Counted from the first letter of the stretch, positions 50,279 through 59,662 are shown. The stretch is DNA of 64,000 nucleotides from Microbacterium enclense (GCF_001456955.1 NZ_KQ758473.1:1-64000), one strand, 5' to 3'. The notes: a model not told the origin generated them from the sequence alone. Translations and numbers: made by a program.

Positions 50279-51321
50279 AGGGCCCTCATCTTCTGACGGC
50301 GCACGAGGGCGATGAAGAAGGGCGCCCCGAGGAGCGCGGTGACGATGCCGACCTCGATCTCTTCGGGGCGCGCGATGACGCGGCCGACGACGTCGGAGAT
50401 CGTCAGCAGGATGGCGCCGCCGGCGGCGGACACGGGCAGCAGCCAGCGGTGATCGACGCCGACGATGAGCCGGCAGATGTGGGGGACGACGAGACCGACG
50501 AAACCGATCGGACCGGCGACGGCGGTGGCCGCGCCGCACAGGACGACCGCTCCCGCCGATGCGGTCAGGCGTGCGGTGCGCACGCGGGCCCCCAGACCCG
50601 CGGCGAGCTCGTCGCCGAGGGCGAGGGTGTTCAGCGCCGAGGCGCTGAGCAGGCAGATCACGAAGCCCACCACGAGGAAGGGGAGCACCTGACCGATCGT
50701 GTCGGGGGTCGCCCCGCCGACGCCGCCCACCTGCCAGAAGCGGAAGACGCTCATCACGTTGATGCGGGGCAGCAGGATGGCGCTGATCAGCGAGCTGAAC
50801 GCGACCGCGGTGACCGCGCCGGCCAGGGCGAGCCGAAGAGGCGTGGGCCCCCCGCGGCCGAGCGAGCCGATCGCGTAGACGAAGACGGCGGCGGCGCCCG
50901 CGCCGATCATGCCGGTCCAGATGTAGCCGGAGGCGGAGCTGAGACCGAAGAAGGCGATGCCGGTGACGATGGCGAGCGACGCCCCGCCGTTGATCCCGAG
51001 GATCTGCGGGTCGGCGAGCGGGTTGCGGGTGGCTCCCTGGAGCACGGCCCCGGCGACCGCGAGAGCGGCTCCGACCAGCATGGCCAGGATCGTGCGAGGC
51101 ACGCGCTTTCCCACGGCCGCGGCCGACGCGGTGTCGGTGGACCCGGTCAGGCCCGCCCAGATGTCGGCCGGGCCGACGTCGCGGGCGCCGAAGGTCACCG
51201 AGAGCACTCCGGCCAGGAGGAGGGTGGCCACGAGCACCACGAGCCAGAGCACGCGTCGCCGCCCCCGGGCACGCGAGCGCGTGACGCCGGGGGCGGTCGA
51301 GGCCGGAGCGAGAACGGTCAT
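50275..51321 (-). CDS. fepD: Iron-siderophore ABC transporter, permease (FepD-like)
   Basis: A 348-aa FecCD permease: 'KRVPRTILAMLVGAALAVAGAVLQGATRNPLADPQILGINGGAS' and 'GPIGFVGLVVPHICRLIVG' are the family signatures. A short basic N-terminus is followed by the first helix. The start is 25 nt after the binding-protein stop. Confidence 0.95.
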   Translation of the reverse strand: MTVLAPASTAPGVTRSRARGRRRVLWLVVLVATLLLAGVLSVTFGARDVGPADIWAGLTGSTDTASAAAVGKRVPRTILAMLVGAALAVAGAVLQGATRNPLADPQILGINGGASLAIVTGIAFFGLSSASGYIWTGMIGAGAAAVFVYAIGSLGRGGPTPLRLALAGAVTAVAFSSLISAILLPRINVMSVFRFWQVGGVGGATPDTIGQVLPFLVVGFVICLLSASALNTLALGDELAAGLGARVRTARLTASAGAVVLCGAATAVAGPIGFVGLVVPHICRLIVGVDHRWLLPVSAAGGAILLTISDVVGRVIARPEEIEVGIVTALLGAPFFIALVRRQKMRAL

Positions 51322-51346
51322 CGCACCGAGGAGTGCCGCTGCGGCA

Positions 51347-52384
51347 TCAGGAGCCGGCCTTCTCCGAGGCGGCGCCGACGAGGTCGATGTACTCGTCGCC
51401 GTAGGACGTGCCGATCGACAGCGGGCTGGGGTTGGCGGCCGCGGCGATGGTGGTGTCGTCGGTCAGGGTCGCGAAGGCCCCGGCCTTGATGGCGGGGATG
51501 CGCGACCACAGCGGGTCGGCCTGCAGCTGAGCGAGCAGCTCGGGCGTGCCGTAGCCCACGATGACGTCGACGTCGGAGAAGGTCTCGATGTTCTCGGTGC
51601 TCTGGGTGAACCAGAAGGTCGCGGCGTCCTTGCTGGACTCCTCGACGGCCGACGACGGGGCGAGCCCGAGCTCGGTGAGGTACGCGGCGCGCGGGTCGAG
51701 CGTCGAGTAGTAGCCCAGCGTGCTGAGGTCGGTCGGGTCGAGGTAGGTGAAGAGCGTCTTCTTGCCGGCGAGCGCGGGGTACTTCGCGGACGCGTCGGTG
51801 ACGTGCTTCTCGAGGTCGGCGATGAGCTGCTCAGCCTGGTCTTCGCGGCCCAGGGCCTTGGCATCCGTCAGGGTCATCTCCTGCCACGAGGTGCCCCAGG
51901 CCACCTCGGGGAAGGCCACGACGGGAGCGATCTTGCTGAGGGTGTCGTACTGCTCCTGCGTCATGCCGGAGTAGGCGCCGAGGATGACGTCGGGCTGGGC
52001 GTCGGCGATGGCCTCGTAGTCGAAGCCGTCCGTCTCGTCCATGAGCGTGGGGGTCTCGGCGCCGAGCTCGTCGAGCTTGTCCTTGACCCAGGGGAGCAGG
52101 CCGTCGCCGTCTTCGTCGCCCCACGTGACCTTGGGCATGGCGACCGGCACGACGCCGAGGGCGAGGGCGGCCTCCTGGTTGCCCCAGCTGACGGTGACGA
52201 CGCGCTCGGGCTGCGCCTCGATGGTGGTCTCGCCGAAGGCGTGGTCGATCGTCACCGGGAACGAACCCCCGGCGGCATCCGACGAGCCCTCCTGGGCGCC
52301 CGGGGCGGCGGAGGTGCCGGCGCAGCCGGTGAGGACGAGGGCGGAACCGACGGCGAGGGCCGCCAGAGCGCGGAATCGGGACAC
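51347..52384 (-). CDS. fepB: Iron-siderophore substrate-binding lipoprotein
   Basis: A 345-aa lipoprotein of the FepB/FatB class. The signal peptide ends in the lipobox 'LTGC' (Cys near residue 21), followed by a flexible Ser/Gly linker and a periplasmic-binding-protein fold with 'ERVVTVSWGNQEAALALGVVP' and 'ADAQPDVILGAYSG'. GTG 52384 has AGGAGG about 7 nt upstream. The iron box at 52402-52420 shows iron repression. Confidence 0.95.
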   Translation of the reverse strand: MSRFRALAALAVGSALVLTGCAGTSAAPGAQEGSSDAAGGSFPVTIDHAFGETTIEAQPERVVTVSWGNQEAALALGVVPVAMPKVTWGDEDGDGLLPWVKDKLDELGAETPTLMDETDGFDYEAIADAQPDVILGAYSGMTQEQYDTLSKIAPVVAFPEVAWGTSWQEMTLTDAKALGREDQAEQLIADLEKHVTDASAKYPALAGKKTLFTYLDPTDLSTLGYYSTLDPRAAYLTELGLAPSSAVEESSKDAATFWFTQSTENIETFSDVDVIVGYGTPELLAQLQADPLWSRIPAIKAGAFATLTDDTTIAAAANPSPLSIGTSYGDEYIDLVGAASEKAGS

Positions 52385-52401
52385 GAAGAGCCTCCTGCGT
52401 G

Positions 52402-52420
52402 TTAGGTAAGGATAGGCTTA
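52402..52420. promoter_or_regulatory. DtxR/IdeR-like iron box upstream of the iron ABC operon
   Basis: On the minus strand this 19-bp site matches about 14 of 19 positions of the iron-box consensus. It starts 18 nt upstream of the fepB GTG. Confidence 0.7.
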
Positions 52421-52593
52421 GTTTAGGTCAGGCATCGGGTGAGAACGCAAACCCGGATGCTGACCGCCCGGGTGTTCGTCTCGACGCCGAGACAACGGCA
52501 TCCGGGGTCTTCGGCGACCGTCGGAGGAGGACGAGGGGGCCGTCGAACGGCCCTCTGCGACGAGGCTGTCGGCCGGCTCGCAGGGGCGCCTCT

Positions 52594-52599
52594 TATACT
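52594..52599 (+). promoter_or_regulatory. -10 element TATACT of the ABC-F promoter
   Basis: A near-consensus -10 gives a leader of about 50 nt before GTG 52655. The rest of 52421-52593 shows a GAGGG...CCCTC hairpin near 52531 and no gene. Confidence 0.55.
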
Positions 52600-52654
52600 G
52601 GGTGGCTGGCCTTCTGCGGCCGGTTCCCCTTCCCCGACTGAACGGACGTTCGCT

Positions 52655-54253
52655 GTGCTCGCCGTGCACGACCTCGAGATCCGCGTGGGCGCCCGCGTGC
52701 TCATGTCCGACGTGGCCTTCCGCGTCTCCGACGGCGACAAGATCGGCCTCGTCGGGCGCAACGGCGCCGGCAAGACGACCCTGACGAAGGTGCTCGCGGG
52801 CGACCTGCTGCCCTCCAACGGCGGCGTCGACCGCTCGGGTGAGCTCGGCTACCTGCCGCAGGACCCCCGCTCGGGCGACCCCGAGATGCTCGCGCGCACG
52901 CGCATCCTCGACGCCCGCGGGCTGGGCTCGCTCGCCCTCGGCATGCACGAGGCGTCGCTGGCGATGGCCGACGACGACGCCGCGGTCGCCGCGAAGGCGA
53001 TGAAGAAGTACGCCAACCTCACCGAGCGCTTCGAGGCGGCCGGCGGCTATGCGGCCGAGGCCGAGGCGGCATCCATCGCCCACAACCTGTCGTTGCCCGA
53101 CCGGATCCTCGACCAGCCGCTGAAGACCCTCTCGGGTGGTCAGCGGCGCCGCATCGAGCTCGCGCGCATCCTGTTCTCCGACGCGCAGACGATGATCCTC
53201 GACGAGCCGACCAACCACCTCGACGCCGACAGCGTCGTGTGGCTGCGCGAGTTCCTCAAGGGCTACAAGGGCGGGCTCATCGTGATCTCGCACGACGTGG
53301 AGCTCGTCGGCGAGACGGTCAACCGCGTCTTCTACCTGGATGCCAATCGCCAGGTCATCGACGTCTACAACATGAACTGGAAGAACTACCTGCGCCAGCG
53401 GGTGGCCGACGAGGAGCGTCGCAAGAAGGAGCGCGTCAACGTCGAGAAGAAGGCCACGGCGCTGCAGCTGCAGGCCGCGCGCTTCGGGGCGAAGGCGTCG
53501 AAGGCCGCCGCCGCGCACCAGATGGTCGCGCGCGCCGAGAAGATGCTCTCCGGTCTCGACGAGGTGCGTCAGGACGAGCGGGTCGCGAAGCTGCGCTTCC
53601 CCAAGCCCGCGCCCTGCGGCAAGACGCCTCTCATGGCATCCGGCCTGTCGAAGTCGTACGGGTCGCTCGAGATCTTCACCGACGTCGACCTGGCGATCGA
53701 TCGCGGTTCGCGCGTCGTCATCCTGGGCCTCAACGGTGCGGGCAAGACGACGCTGCTGCGCATCCTCGCGGGTGTCGACAAGCCCGACACCGGACAACTC
53801 GAGCCCGGGCACGGCCTGAAGATCGGCTACTACGCCCAGGAGCACGAGAACCTCGACGTCTCGCGCTCGGTGCTCGACAACATGATGTCGGCCGCTCCCC
53901 ACATCACCGCCACCGAGGCCCGTAAAGTGCTGGGGTCGTTCCTCTTCGTGGGCGACGACGTGCTGAAGCCCGCCGGGGTGCTCTCGGGTGGCGAGAAGAC
54001 GCGTCTGTCACTCGCGACGCTCGTGGTGTCGTCGGCGAACATGCTGCTGCTGGACGAGCCGACGAACAACCTCGATCCCGCCTCGCGCGAGGAGATCCTC
54101 GGCGCGCTCGCGCACTACGAGGGTGCGGTCGTGCTCGTCTCGCACGACGAGGGCGCGGTGGAGGCCCTCAACCCCGAGCGCGTGCTGATCCTGCCCGACG
54201 GGGTGGAAGACATCTGGGGCCGCGACTACGCGGATCTCATCACGCTGGCCTGA
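52655..54253 (+). CDS. ABC-F family ATPase
   Basis: A 532-aa protein with two ABC modules and no membrane segment. Walker A sites are 'GRNGAGKTT' and 'GLNGAGKTT', signatures 'LSGGQRRRIELARIL' and 'LSGGEKTRLSLATLV', and the charged interdomain linker near residues 240-300 ('RVADEERRKKERVNVEKKATALQLQ') that reaches into the ribosome in this family. ABC-F proteins are translation factors or ribosome-protection resistance factors. Nothing here decides between them, although conservation without a resistance context suggests housekeeping. GTG 52655 is chosen over a longer frame because a -10 lies within that frame. Confidence 0.92.
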   Translation: MLAVHDLEIRVGARVLMSDVAFRVSDGDKIGLVGRNGAGKTTLTKVLAGDLLPSNGGVDRSGELGYLPQDPRSGDPEMLARTRILDARGLGSLALGMHEASLAMADDDAAVAAKAMKKYANLTERFEAAGGYAAEAEAASIAHNLSLPDRILDQPLKTLSGGQRRRIELARILFSDAQTMILDEPTNHLDADSVVWLREFLKGYKGGLIVISHDVELVGETVNRVFYLDANRQVIDVYNMNWKNYLRQRVADEERRKKERVNVEKKATALQLQAARFGAKASKAAAAHQMVARAEKMLSGLDEVRQDERVAKLRFPKPAPCGKTPLMASGLSKSYGSLEIFTDVDLAIDRGSRVVILGLNGAGKTTLLRILAGVDKPDTGQLEPGHGLKIGYYAQEHENLDVSRSVLDNMMSAAPHITATEARKVLGSFLFVGDDVLKPAGVLSGGEKTRLSLATLVVSSANMLLLDEPTNNLDPASREEILGALAHYEGAVVLVSHDEGAVEALNPERVLILPDGVEDIWGRDYADLITLA

Positions 54254-54335
54254 GCGCGCGGCCCGGACCGAGCGCAGCCGAGACCGAGATCTCGCTCTGC
54301 CCTTGCGGATGATGGAGTCCTGGCATCCGCGAGAC

Positions 54336-55280
54336 TCAGCGGGCGTCGAGCAGCGCGTCCTCGTCGTCGGCGTCGCGGTCGCGCGGGCGTTTGCGCGACC
54401 GGTGCAGGGCGACCGGGTCGACCCGTCGGCGCTCGGTCGGCGCCTTCTCGCGAGCCGGGGCCGGGAGCTCCTCATCGTCGTCGTCGCCTTCGCGGCGCAG
54501 ACGGCGCTCGTTCACGATGACGTAGCCGATGAAGGCGAAGCCCATCACGGCGAACAGGATCCATTGGATCGCGTACGACAGGTACGGGCCCGGGTCGTCG
54601 CTGGGGGGATCGACGGGTTGGGGCGCCGTCGCGGGCGCGGGCGACTCGGACACGAGCAGACCGTAGGCGCCGGGCTCGATCGGGCCGGTCTGCTCGGCGA
54701 CGAGCCCGAGGTTGATCGTGGGGACCTGCCCCGCCTCGGCGGAGCGGCCCGAGGTCGGCGCGGCCTCTTCGGGACGAAGGCGCACCTCGACCGTCACGTC
54801 GCCCGGCGGAGGCGCGGGGATCTCGTCGGGCAGGGACTGCCGGTCGCCGGGGGCGAGCCATCCGCGGTCGACGAGGAACGTGCGCCCGTCGTTCAGTTGG
54901 AAGGGCACGAGCTGCTCGTAGGCGGCCGATCCTCCGTGCGCGCGGTTGCGCACGAGCAGTTGGTCCTCCGGCAGGTAGCGGCCCTCGAGGCGCACCGGGC
55001 GCCATTCGTCGGCCGGGTCCAGCGTCGCCCCGGGGGCGAGCAGCGTCTCCAGCGGCACCGCGGGCTGGTCGTAGTTGTTCGCGACGAGCTCGAGCTGCTC
55101 GGTGCGTTCGGCGTTGCGCGAGAACTGCCAGTGCGAGAGGAACCCGCAGGCGATCGCGAAAAGGATCGCGACGCCGATGTACATCGCCCACCGCGCGGCT
55201 GCCGGGGTCTCGCGCGCGCTCACGGGCGGTCTGGCGTCGACGCGCGCTCCGCGATCGCTCACGTCGTCTGTCTTCGCCAC
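54336..55280 (-). CDS. SURF1 family cytochrome oxidase biogenesis protein
   Basis: A 314-aa membrane protein with two helices (residues about 33-52 and 236-256) flanking a large external domain. 'GFLSHWQFSRNAERTEQLELVANNY' and 'VRLEGRYLPEDQLLVRNR' are SURF1 signatures. It helps assemble heme a into cytochrome aa3 oxidase. It has a long basic C-terminal tail. GTG 55280 sits 7 nt after a TACCCT -10 on the minus strand, so the transcript is probably leaderless. Confidence 0.92.
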   Translation of the reverse strand: MAKTDDVSDRGARVDARPPVSARETPAAARWAMYIGVAILFAIACGFLSHWQFSRNAERTEQLELVANNYDQPAVPLETLLAPGATLDPADEWRPVRLEGRYLPEDQLLVRNRAHGGSAAYEQLVPFQLNDGRTFLVDRGWLAPGDRQSLPDEIPAPPPGDVTVEVRLRPEEAAPTSGRSAEAGQVPTINLGLVAEQTGPIEPGAYGLLVSESPAPATAPQPVDPPSDDPGPYLSYAIQWILFAVMGFAFIGYVIVNERRLRREGDDDDEELPAPAREKAPTERRRVDPVALHRSRKRPRDRDADDEDALLDAR

Positions 55281-55316
55281 GTCTTCCAGGGTACGTCGGT
55301 CAGGCTGTGCGCAGGC

Positions 55317-55523
55317 TCACGCCGGATCCGCCGCGAGGGCTCCGACCTCGACGGGGAAGTCGCGCGCCGTCAGGAACTCCCGGAGGTACACGACGTGCTC
55401 GTCGCACGCGACCCACGTCTTGCGCCGGTCGCCGGCGTGGATGCGGGGATTCCGCCACCGGAGCGCCCAGACGGCCTCGTCGCGGCATCCCGCGCGGGAG
55501 CACTCGGTCTGCTCGGGACTCAC
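55317..55523 (-). CDS. Small conserved protein, function unknown
   Basis: A 68-aa protein with 'CSRAGCRDEAVWALRWRNPRIH' and 'WVACDEHVVYLREFL', that is, C/C and C-x-x-H pairs that could bind one metal. It is found beside DUF3099 and SURF1 genes in relatives and is sometimes misnamed acetone carboxylase. GTG 55523 overlaps the DUF3099 stop by 4 bp. Confidence 0.85.
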   Translation of the reverse strand: MSPEQTECSRAGCRDEAVWALRWRNPRIHAGDRRKTWVACDEHVVYLREFLTARDFPVEVGALAADPA

Positions 55524-55888
55524 GCGTCGTTCTCGCGCGGCGGGTCGATCCGGGGCGTCTCGGCGATGCGGATGACGACGGGAGCATCGGATGCCGCGGG
55601 CGCGGTCGGCGCGGTGCGCGGCGCCTCGATGGCGCGCTCGGGGTCGATGCGCGTGGTCTCGGCGGCATCCTGACCCACGTTTGCGACGATCACGGCGATG
55701 TAGGGGAGGAAGATCGCACCAGCGGCGAAGACGAAGGTGTACCAGCCGTAGGGCGTGACGACGGCCATCGCGATGAAGCAGGCGATGCGGATGCCCATCA
55801 TCAGCATGTACTTGGCGAAACGACCGTCGGCGTCCTCCCGAGGAGCGGTGGGGAGCGACGTCGCAGACTGGGCGCGGTTTGTCTTCAC
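55520..55888 (-). CDS. DUF3099 family membrane protein
   Basis: A 122-aa protein with two hydrophobic helices ('MGIRIACFIAMAVV' and 'YTFVFAAGAIFLPYIAVIVANVG') and an acidic Pro-rich tail. The first helix preceded by 'GRFAKYMLMM' is the DUF3099 signature. Role unknown. GTG 55888. It lies in a small operon with the 68-aa gene and probably SURF1. Confidence 0.88.
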   Translation of the reverse strand: MKTNRAQSATSLPTAPREDADGRFAKYMLMMGIRIACFIAMAVVTPYGWYTFVFAAGAIFLPYIAVIVANVGQDAAETTRIDPERAIEAPRTAPTAPAASDAPVVIRIAETPRIDPPRENDA

Positions 55889-55977
55889 AGTGGTCTCAGG
55901 GTACGCCCGTCTCGGCGGGGTGCGGCGCGTTCGGGCGATCGTCTTCTCGACGTCATGACACCCCGACCGTAGACGGT

Positions 55978-56013
55978 GACGCGGGTGCCGCCCGGAGAGG
56001 CGACACCCGCGTC
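55978..56013 (-). terminator. Terminator of the DUF4190 gene
   Basis: GACGCGGGTG (55978-55987) pairs with CACCCGCGTC (56004-56013), 14 nt beyond the DUF4190 stop. Confidence 0.65.
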
Positions 56014-56027
56014 TTCACGCGGCGGGA

Positions 56028-56612
56028 TCAGGCGCCGTAGCGCACGTCGGACCCGCCGGTGGTGGCGATGATGATCGCCGTGAGCACGATGAGCAGGATG
56101 CCGAGTCCGAGGCTGATGTAGCCGATGAGCACGCCCGACAGCGCCATGCCGCGTCCGCGTTCTCCGGTCGTCTTGACCTGCTTGAGCGAGATGTGGCCGG
56201 TGATGATGCCGACGATCTGGCCGATGACGGGGATGACGAACAGGCCCACCAGCGACGAGACGAGTGCCACGATCGCCAGCGGGTTCACCCGGGGAGCCGC
56301 GGTGTAGCCGTAGGCGGGGGCGTTGTACCTCTGCTGGCCGTACGGCTGGGGGTAGCCGTTCTGCTGGCCGTAGGGCGGCGCGGCGGCGTCCGACGCCGAC
56401 GGAGCGGGGGGCGGGGAGGAGGGCGCACCGTACGGCGGAGCTGGCGGCGCGGGGGAGTACGACGGCGGGGTCGAGCTGCCGGAGGCCGTGGGAGCCGCGT
56501 ACGGGGGCGCCGGGGGCACGCCGTCGTCCGCCGGGCGTGACGGCGCGTCGGAGCCGGTGGCCTCGGGCGTGTGGCCGTACGGAGAGGGGTCGTTGGTGCG
56601 GTCGTCGCTCAT
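56028..56612 (-). CDS. DUF4190 family membrane protein
   Basis: A 194-aa protein: residues 1-105 are Pro/Gly/Tyr-rich low complexity ('YGQQNGYPQPYGQQ'), then two C-terminal helices with 'NPLAIVALVSSLVGLFVIPVIGQIVGIITGHISLKQVK', the DUF4190 signature. It has a GAAAGG ribosome site. It is a common actinobacterial protein of unknown role. Confidence 0.88.
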   Translation of the reverse strand: MSDDRTNDPSPYGHTPEATGSDAPSRPADDGVPPAPPYAAPTASGSSTPPSYSPAPPAPPYGAPSSPPPAPSASDAAAPPYGQQNGYPQPYGQQRYNAPAYGYTAAPRVNPLAIVALVSSLVGLFVIPVIGQIVGIITGHISLKQVKTTGERGRGMALSGVLIGYISLGLGILLIVLTAIIIATTGGSDVRYGA

Positions 56613-56782
56613 GGGATGCCTTTCGTCGCGCTCACATTCAGCGTTTCAGCGTCGATCGGCCGCTGTCAAACCGTTCGCCGCCCACCCGCTTCGGCCCGTC
56701 GAGGGAGCCGTCACCATCGACGCGCGAGGGCGGCTCGCTAGGCTGGGCCGGTTACGTCCCCCGCACGCACAGGAGTGTCACC

Positions 56783-57493
56783 ATGTCCCAGGACCGCGTC
56801 GTCGTCGTCACCGGAGGAAACCGGGGCATCGGTCGTGCCATCGCCGAGCGTTTCGTCGCCGAAGGGTGGAAGGTCGCCGTCACCGCCCGTTCGGGCGAGG
56901 GTCCCGAGGGGACGCTGACCGTGCGCGCCGACGTGACCGACGCGGCCGCCGTGGACGCCGCGTTCTCGCAGGTCGAAGCGGAACTCGGACCGATCGCCGT
57001 CGTCGTCGCCAACGCCGGTGTGACCAAGGACACGCTTCTGCTGCGCATGAGCGAGGACGACTTCGACAGCGTCGTCAGCACGAACCTCGGAGGCACCTTC
57101 CGCGTCGTCAAGCGTGCCTCGAAGGGCATGCTCAAAGCCCGCTGGGGCCGTGTCATCCTCATCTCCAGCGTCGTGGGTCTCTACGGTTCGGCGGGGCAGG
57201 TCAATTACGCCGCATCCAAGAGCGCCCTGGTCGGTTTCGCCCGTTCTCTCACGCGCGAGCTCGGTGGCCGCGGGATCACGGCGAACGTCGTCGCCCCCGG
57301 CTTCATCGAGACCGACATGACCGCGGAGCTGCCCGCCGACACGCAGGCGGAGTACAAGAAGAACATCCCGGCCGGGCGCTTCGCGTCGCCCGACGAGGTC
57401 GCCGGCGTCGTGACCTGGCTGGCCGGAGACGGCGCGGCGTACATCTCGGGCGCCGTCATCCCCGTCGACGGCGGTCTCGGAATGGGCCACTGA
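56783..57493 (+). CDS. fabG: 3-Oxoacyl-ACP reductase (FabG-like SDR)
   Basis: A 236-aa short-chain dehydrogenase. It has 'TGGNRGIGRAIAERF' (NADPH), 'NAG', the Ser/Tyr/Lys catalytic set in 'ISSVVGLYGSAGQVNYAASKSAL', and 'PGFIETDMT'. The 'TDAAAVD' and 'GGLGMGH' ends are typical of mycolate-type FabG1/MabA relatives. AGGAG lies 7 nt before the ATG. It reduces beta-ketoacyl-ACP in fatty-acid synthesis; other SDR substrates cannot be excluded. Confidence 0.92.
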   Translation: MSQDRVVVVTGGNRGIGRAIAERFVAEGWKVAVTARSGEGPEGTLTVRADVTDAAAVDAAFSQVEAELGPIAVVVANAGVTKDTLLLRMSEDDFDSVVSTNLGGTFRVVKRASKGMLKARWGRVILISSVVGLYGSAGQVNYAASKSALVGFARSLTRELGGRGITANVVAPGFIETDMTAELPADTQAEYKKNIPAGRFASPDEVAGVVTWLAGDGAAYISGAVIPVDGGLGMGH

Positions 57494-57550
57494 CCCGGCG
57501 GTGACTCCGCGCCGCGGTTCCGTCACGGGTCTCGCCCGGCGCGGCCCCGT

Positions 57551-58228
57551 TCACCTCACCGCGGCGACCAGCTTCGCCGAGAACTCCGCGGGCTGCGAGA
57601 ACTGCGGCCAGTGCCCGGAGCCCAGGCGCACCACCTCGACGTCTTCGAGGCGGCCGAACTCGGCGGCGTAAGCACCCCAGTCGGCCAGCACGCGTGGGAG
57701 CGAGGCGGCGTCGAGCTGACCCGACAGGATCGTCACCGGTATCGCGAAGCGTCGGTCGTCGCCGAGGGTGACCGGAGACGTCGGCACCCGGCCCGGCACG
57801 TCGACCACCTGCGCGGCGGTGCGGTGACGGGTCTCGTCGTCGATGTCGGCGACGTCATCGGCATCGAAGAAGTCCCACCCCGGGAAACGGACGACGCCGT
57901 TCTCGACGGGGAACTCCGAGACCATGGCGCCCGGGTGCGGCACGATCGTGTCGACCAGGATGACACGCGCGACGCGGTCGGGTCGTCTGTCGGCCGCGCC
58001 CCAGGCGACGTTGCCTCCGCCGGAATGCCCGACGAGGACGACCGGGTGGTCGAACCGGTCGATCTCGGACACGACCGCGTCGACCCAGTCGTCGATCACG
58101 AGATCGCCGACCGCCGGGCCGGGCAGGGTGAGGGGGTGAGCACGGTGTCCTGCCGCCTCGAGGGCGGGGACGACGTCGTCCCACGACGACGCGGTGAGCC
58201 AGAGTCCGGGTACGAGGATGATGTCCAT
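57551..58228 (-). CDS. Alpha/beta hydrolase
   Basis: A 225-aa serine hydrolase fold: oxyanion region '[11 protein letters not shown]', nucleophile Ser69 in 'GHSGGG', acid 'LSGQLDAAS', and the catalytic His in '[11 protein letters not shown]'. Such proteins are esterases or lactonases, and the substrate is unknown. The ATG at 58228 lies 6 nt after TACCAT of a DNA-damage-type promoter, so the start and a leaderless mRNA are well supported; a longer upstream frame is unlikely. Confidence 0.88.
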   Translation of the reverse strand: MDIILVPGLWLTASSWDDVVPALEAAGHRAHPLTLPGPAVGDLVIDDWVDAVVSEIDRFDHPVVLVGHSGGGNVAWGAADRRPDRVARVILVDTIVPHPGAMVSEFPVENGVVRFPGWDFFDADDVADIDDETRHRTAAQVVDVPGRVPTSPVTLGDDRRFAIPVTILSGQLDAASLPRVLADWGAYAAEFGRLEDVEVVRLGSGHWPQFSQPAEFSAKLVAAVR

Positions 58229-58234
58229 GCCGGG

Positions 58235-58257
58235 ATGGTAGAGCGGGGTTCCGACAT
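58235..58257 (-). promoter_or_regulatory. PafBC/RecA-NDp-type promoter of the alpha/beta hydrolase
   Basis: On the minus strand: ATGTCGGAA (58257-58249), 8 nt, TACCAT (58240-58235), 6 nt, ATG 58228. Same layout as the uvrA, uvrB and GIY-YIG promoters. Confidence 0.6.
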
Positions 58258-58341
58258 CGGGAAGCGGGGTGTGCGTCGAGACGCCGGCCCGCTTCGACGG
58301 GCTCAGGGACCGCGACGCGGGCGTGGGGTCGGGGCTCCCGG

Positions 58342-58983
58342 TCAGCGGGGGAGCAGCGGGATGACCTCGGCAAGATCGACGGCGCCGATGACGAGGTCGG
58401 CGCGCTCGCGCACGGAGGGCTTGGCGTTGAAGGCCAGCCCGAGACCCGCCACCGCCATCATCTCGAGGTCGTTCGCGCCGTCGCCGATCGCGAACGTCAG
58501 CTCCCGTGGCACGCCGTACCGGGCCGCCCACTCCCGCAGCGTCTCGGCCTTGGCCGTGGCATCCACGATCCCCCCGTCGACCTCGCCGGTGAGCACGTCT
58601 TCCGACGCGGCGAGGCGGTTGGCGCGCCAGAGGTCGACGCCCAGGTCGGGGGCGACGGTGTCGAGCACCTCATGGAAGCCGCCCGACACGACTCCGACGA
58701 CTCCGCCGCGGTCGTGCACGGCCGCGATGAGCTCGCGCACCCCGGGAGTGGGCTCGATGCGCGCGATGGCGCGGGCGAAGGCGTCGGTGGGGACTCCGGC
58801 GAGGGCCTGCACGCGAGAGCGCAGACTGGTGGCGAAGTCGACCTCGCCGCGCATCGCGGCTTCGGTGGCCGCGGCCACCTCGGCGCCGCGACCGGCTTCG
58901 TCGGCGAGGAGCTCGATGACCTCGTTGCGGATCAGGGTGGAGTCGGCGTCGAGCACGACGAGGAAACGGGCGGGCGCAGGCAC
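58342..58983 (-). CDS. serB: Phosphoserine phosphatase
   Basis: A 213-aa HAD-family phosphatase of serine synthesis. The nucleophile Asp is in '[14 protein letters not shown]', then '[11 protein letters not shown]', and '[12 protein letters not shown]' holds the Mg-binding Asp pair. The usual N-terminal ACT domain is absent, which is common. GTG 58983 sits 7 nt after a TAGGGT -10 on the minus strand; longer frames would begin upstream of that promoter. Confidence 0.93.
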   Translation of the reverse strand: MPAPARFLVVLDADSTLIRNEVIELLADEAGRGAEVAAATEAAMRGEVDFATSLRSRVQALAGVPTDAFARAIARIEPTPGVRELIAAVHDRGGVVGVVSGGFHEVLDTVAPDLGVDLWRANRLAASEDVLTGEVDGGIVDATAKAETLREWAARYGVPRELTFAIGDGANDLEMMAVAGLGLAFNAKPSVRERADLVIGAVDLAEVIPLLPR

Positions 58984-59145
58984 GCGCTCGACCCTAGCGG
59001 GTCGCGAGGAGCGACACCGCGCGTTCCCGCGTCGAGCGCGATCGCGGCGGGTGCCGATGACTTCCGAGGTCACCCGCGGCTCCCCCCTCCGTCGTCGCGC
59101 GTAGGCTCGTGCGGTACCCCCAGACCTTCAGAAGGGACCCCCTCC

Positions 59146-59619
59146 ATGGCCGATGTCGAGAGCTTCACCCTGGACCACACCGCCGTGCTCGCGCCCTACG
59201 TCCGCCTGATCGGCACCGAGGCGGGGCCGCGCGGCGACGTCATCTCGAACTTCGATCTGCGTCTCGTGCAGCCGAACGAGGGCGAGATCCCGACCGCGGG
59301 TCTGCACACCATCGAGCACCTGCTCGCCAGCCTCGTGCGCGACCGCATCGACGGCCTGATCGACATCTCGCCCTTCGGATGCCGCACCGGCTTCCACGTC
59401 ATCATGTGGGGCGAGCCCGACGTGGCAGCCCTCGTCGACGCCATCAGCGATTCGCTGCGCGCCATCGCGGAGGACGTGCAGTGGGAAGACGTGCCCGGAA
59501 CCGACGCCTACAGCTGCGGCAACTACCGCGACCACAGCCTGCACAGCGCCCGCGAGTGGTCGAAGGCCGTGCTCGAGAAGGGGATCTCCCGCGACGCGTT
59601 CGCTCGCGTCGGCGTCTGA
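59146..59619 (+). CDS. luxS: S-ribosylhomocysteine lyase LuxS
   Basis: A 157-aa metal enzyme cleaving S-ribosylhomocysteine to homocysteine and the autoinducer-2 precursor. The metal-binding 'HTIEH' (His54, His58) and the catalytic Cys of 'YSCGNY' are visible, along with '[10 protein letters not shown]'. GAAGGGA precedes the ATG 59146, and a TAGGCT -10 lies at 59102. It takes part in the activated-methyl cycle; AI-2 signalling is possible but unproven. Confidence 0.94.
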   Translation: MADVESFTLDHTAVLAPYVRLIGTEAGPRGDVISNFDLRLVQPNEGEIPTAGLHTIEHLLASLVRDRIDGLIDISPFGCRTGFHVIMWGEPDVAALVDAISDSLRAIAEDVQWEDVPGTDAYSCGNYRDHSLHSAREWSKAVLEKGISRDAFARVGV

Positions 59620-59662
59620 CCCGCCCCCTCCCGCACGCGAGGCGTGATCGCTCACGTCTCAG

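Noticed and set aside
52567-52599. TGTCGG upstream of the ABC-F TATACT
   Set aside because: The distance to the -10 is about 20 nt, far from the fixed spacing of the five accepted sites.
58991-59035. Possible sixth DNA-damage promoter upstream of serB (TGTCGC ... TAGGGT)
   Set aside because: The -35-like element is TGTCGC instead of TGTCRG, and the spacer is 12 nt instead of 8.
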